Origin: Chloroflexota bacterium | Lineage (GTDB): Bacteria > Chloroflexota > Limnocylindria > Limnocylindrales > CSP1-4 | Direction: 5' to 3' | NCBI GenBank assembly: GCA_013698385.1 | Contig: JACCVB010000187.1 | Span: 1-7,150, forward strand | Length of the DNA: 7,150 bases | Part shown: positions 5,007 to 7,150 of the stretch, in pieces | Layout: each line of letters begins with the position of its first letter | Position numbering within the stretch: position 1 is the stretch's first letter | Notes under the pieces: generated by a model | The model's input: the letters and a program-made list of their open reading frames with translations, nothing else | Databases searched by the model: none | Told to the model about the DNA's origin: nothing | Program-made: the position numbers and the translations under genes

Positions 5007-7150
5007 GGCGCGGGGCTGGCCGACGGCGCGGGGCTGGCCGACGGCGGCGGGCCCACGGACGACGGCGCCGGCGATGGGATGCCCAGGCCCGGGGCCAGCG
5101 CGTCCAGCTGCCGAAGTGCCGCCTCCACCATCGCGATCTCGTTGCCGTAGCGGGCGAAGTCGCCGTCGCGCAGCGCTGTCTGGGCCAGCTCGAAGTGCGT
5201 GTTCGCATAGGTGATCAAGCCGCCGATATCGGCCGGAAGAGGCTCGACCGGTCCGGGCGACGCGGGTGGGCCTCCGGGCGTCGGCGCCGGCGTCGGCGTG
5301 GCCCCCGGAGCGGGGCTCGATCCAGGAGCGGGCCCGGGAGACGATCCGGGAGACGACCCGGGGCCTGCGCGGGCCTCCGCGGCCAGGAGGAGGCGCAGCG
5401 CCTCGCTCAACGTCTCGGCCCACACGACCTGACGCGGCGACGCCACGACGATCCGCCGGAATTCGGGGAAGGCCGACCCAGTCGACTGCAGGTAGACCGG
5501 CTGGAAGTACAGCAACGAATCGCCGACCGGGACGACGATCAGGTTGCCCCGGATGACATTGCTGCCGGCCTGGCTCCAGAGCGTGATCTGCTGGCTGATG
5601 ATCGCGTCCTGGTCGATCCGCGCCTCGATCTGGGCGGGCCCGAAGATGGACGTCGCGGACGGGAAGCGGTAGACCCGGGTGCCGCCGTAATTCGGTTCGT
5701 CGTTGCGCGCAGCGATCCAGGCGATCATGTTCGGACGGTTGATCGGGACCATCGGCTGGAGGAGCAGGAACTCGGCCTTCGATTCGCCGGGCATACGCAT
5801 GACCACGTAGTACGCCTCGGACGGCAGGGTCTGTTCGCTCGTCTGACCCTGGGGGACGGTCCACAGGTCGTCGCTGATGAAGAACTGTTGGGTGTTCGTG
5901 ACGTGATAGCGGCCGAACACGCGGGTCTGGACGTTGAACAGCTCCTCGGGCACTCGCAGATGGGCGCGCAAGGCCTCCGGCATCTGGGACAGCGGCTGGA
6001 AGAGCGTCGGGAAGACGCCCTGGTAGGCGCGGATGATCGGGTCGTTCGGATCGGACACGTAGAAGCGCATCGTGCCGTCGTAGGCGTCCATCGTGACCTT
6101 GACCGAATTGCGGATGTAGTTGAACGACCCGCCCCCGAGGGCCGTGGTCGCCAGCGAGCGTGGGTCGAACTCCTGGGCATGCGGGAACCGATCCGAGACG
6201 GTGTACGCGTCCTGGACGTACTGCAGCCGACCGTCGCCGTCGACCACGAGGTACGGATCCTTGTCGTAGCGCAGGAACGGCGCGATGCGATCGAGTCGAT
6301 CGCCGAGCGCCCGGTTGAACAGGAGCTGGCTGTCCGGTGTGACCTGGTCGCTGATGAGCAGGTCGAGGTCGCGGAAGCGCAGCGCGAACAGGAGGCGCGT
6401 CAGCGGGTCGCCCAGGCGCAGTCCGGTCGTTCCCGTCCAGCTCGTGTTCGTGCCCGCGCCACCGGCCTCGTCGGCACCGGTCGGGTAATCGAACTCCTGG
6501 AGTTTCGCCCCGACGACGATGTACGAGGAGGTCCGCTCCCCGAAGTAGATGCGCGGCTCCGTGACCGTCGGGACGCCCGCCGTCGAGACCGGCGGCAGGT
6601 TCCCGATGAACAGCCGCGGCTGGCCTTCGTTGGCGACCTCGTTGACCGGCACCATGGCGAGGCCGATCCCGTGGGTATAGATGATCCGCTCGTTGACGAA
6701 GCCGACCGCCCTCGGATTCTGGTCGAGAGCCAGCTCGCGGCCCGCGAGCATGACCTGGCGCTGGACGCCATCGATGACGTAGCGGTCCGTGTCCACGTCG
6801 GGGAAGGTGTAGTAGCGCCGGACCGTCTGGAGCTGGTCCAGGGTCGTGCTCAACGGCCGGTAGTCCCACAGGCGAACGTTGCGGAACGTGTCCGCTTCGC
6901 CGTCGATCGCCTGCTGGGTGAGGACGGCCTCGCCACGGAACGGCCGATCCTCCCAGTCGGACAGGCCGAAGGCGAGGCGGGTCATCGCGATGTTGTTGGC
7001 GATGTACGGCTCTTCCTGGGCGTACTGGTTGGGCTTGACCGTGAAGAACTGGATGCCTTCGGGGTAGAGGCGACCGACCACGATGGACGCCACGAGCCAG
7101 ACACCGATCGTGAGCGCCAGGGGCAGGATCCGCCGCGCGAAGGCACTGAC
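5003..7150 (-). CDS. UPF0182 family membrane protein (COG1615), N-terminus cut by window edge
   Basis: The reading frame is open from the right edge to a TGA at 5003-5005, giving about 715 visible residues. The family is usually about 900-1000 aa, so the first membrane helices lie outside the window; the GTG at 7093 is only an internal Val codon. The first visible residues form the end of a membrane helix (ILPLALTIGVWLVASIVVG), followed by family hallmarks in order: TVKPNQYAQEEPYIANNI, YTHGIGLAMVPVNEV, PRIYFGE, KLQEFDYP, APFLRYDKDPYLVVDGDGRL, YIRNSVKVTMDAYDG, MPGESKAEFLLL, ITLWSQAGSNVIRGNLIVVP and LLYFQPVYLQS. A Pro/Ser/Gly linker (about 5235-5375) separates this core from a short helical module (ANTHFELAQTALRDGDFARY) and a Ser/Ala/Pro tail. 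The family is known as multi-pass membrane proteins with a large domain thought to be outside the cell; no biochemical function is established. It heads a visible run of overlapping genes. The family assignment is very secure; the function is unknown. Confidence 0.96.
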   Translation of the reverse strand, partial: VSAFARRILPLALTIGVWLVASIVVGRLYPEGIQFFTVKPNQYAQEEPYIANNIAMTRLAFGLSDWEDRPFRGEAVLTQQAIDGEADTFRNVRLWDYRPLSTTLDQLQTVRRYYTFPDVDTDRYVIDGVQRQVMLAGRELALDQNPRAVGFVNERIIYTHGIGLAMVPVNEVANEGQPRLFIGNLPPVSTAGVPTVTEPRIYFGERTSSYIVVGAKLQEFDYPTGADEAGGAGTNTSWTGTTGLRLGDPLTRLLFALRFRDLDLLISDQVTPDSQLLFNRALGDRLDRIAPFLRYDKDPYLVVDGDGRLQYVQDAYTVSDRFPHAQEFDPRSLATTALGGGSFNYIRNSVKVTMDAYDGTMRFYVSDPNDPIIRAYQGVFPTLFQPLSQMPEALRAHLRVPEELFNVQTRVFGRYHVTNTQQFFISDDLWTVPQGQTSEQTLPSEAYYVVMRMPGESKAEFLLLQPMVPINRPNMIAWIAARNDEPNYGGTRVYRFPSATSIFGPAQIEARIDQDAIISQQITLWSQAGSNVIRGNLIVVPVGDSLLYFQPVYLQSTGSAFPEFRRIVVASPRQVVWAETLSEALRLLLAAEARAGPGSSPGSSPGPAPGSSPAPGATPTPAPTPGGPPASPGPVEPLPADIGGLITYANTHFELAQTALRDGDFARYGNEIAMVEAALRQLDALAPGLGIPSPAPSSVGPPPSASPAPSASPAP
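5006..5041. repeat. Two exact 18-bp tandem repeats at the UPF0182 C-terminus
   Basis: The plus-strand unit CGGCGCGGGGCTGGCCGA occurs twice without mismatch, plus five matching bases of a third copy. In the UPF0182 frame it encodes the repeated hexapeptide SASPAP at the extreme C-terminus. The unit is a multiple of three, so gain or loss of a copy would only lengthen or shorten the tail. It abuts the GTG start of the next gene. Confidence 0.85.
5334..5357. repeat. 12-bp tandem repeat in the UPF0182 Pro/Ser linker
   Basis: CCGGGAGACGAT and CCGGGAGACGAC differ only in the last base and encode the repeated tetrapeptide GSSP. They are part of the low-complexity linker between the conserved core and the C-terminal helical module, which probably grew by slippage. 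Confidence 0.75.

Noticed and set aside
3600..5150. Plus-strand open frame of 516 codons
   Set aside because: It is antisense to two membrane genes and translates to Arg/Asp/His/Gln-rich, low-complexity sequence, the usual mirror of hydrophobic genes at high GC.
5007..6869. Upstream extension of the polytopic membrane gene frame, making one open frame of 965 codons from 6869 to 3972
   Set aside because: This stretch is out of frame with strongly conserved UPF0182 motifs and translates to Arg/Gly/Asp/His-rich sequence. Long stop-free shadow frames are expected in GC-rich DNA.

Overview
The window is GC-rich bacterial DNA in which all six recognisable genes lie on the minus strand, so transcription runs from the right edge to the left. 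GC-rich third codon positions, GTG and TTG starts, 4-base stop/start overlaps and Pro/Ala/Ser-rich linkers fit a high-GC Gram-positive-type or Chloroflexota genome. A UPF0182 protein together with RadC and membrane zinc-ribbon proteins makes me lean towards Chloroflexota over Actinomycetota. This is an inference, because no rRNA or other taxonomic marker is present.

Layout in transcription order. (1) 7150-5003: a UPF0182 family membrane/exoplasmic protein whose N-terminus lies outside the window. (2) 5006-3972: an unrecognised polytopic membrane protein of about 344 aa, overlapping gene 1 by GTGA. (3) 3975-3187: a protein with an N-terminal zinc ribbon, a Pro/Ala linker and four membrane helices, overlapping gene 2 by ATGA. 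Genes 1-3 look like one translationally coupled operon. A 126-bp gap follows, holding a candidate extended -10 promoter (3136-3144) and a small palindrome (3150-3160). (4) 3060-2377: a protein with two N-terminal membrane helices and a double zinc ribbon. (5) 2380-1340: a CPBP/Abi-type intramembrane metalloprotease, overlapping gene 4 by TTGA. A 173-bp gap follows. (6) 1166-417: RadC, with a GTG start behind a strong Shine-Dalgarno. The last 416 bases (1-416) hold no gene I can support.

Functionally this is mostly a cell-envelope neighbourhood: five successive membrane proteins, two of which carry zinc ribbons of different architecture and one of which is a predicted membrane protease. RadC is a separate, common housekeeping-type gene. 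No mobile element, CRISPR array, rRNA or credible tRNA is visible. The most interesting aspect is the tight coupling of the orphan family UPF0182 to an unknown membrane protein and a zinc-ribbon membrane protein, next to a second zinc-ribbon/protease pair. That could be an undescribed envelope module, but the sequence alone does not prove a shared function.
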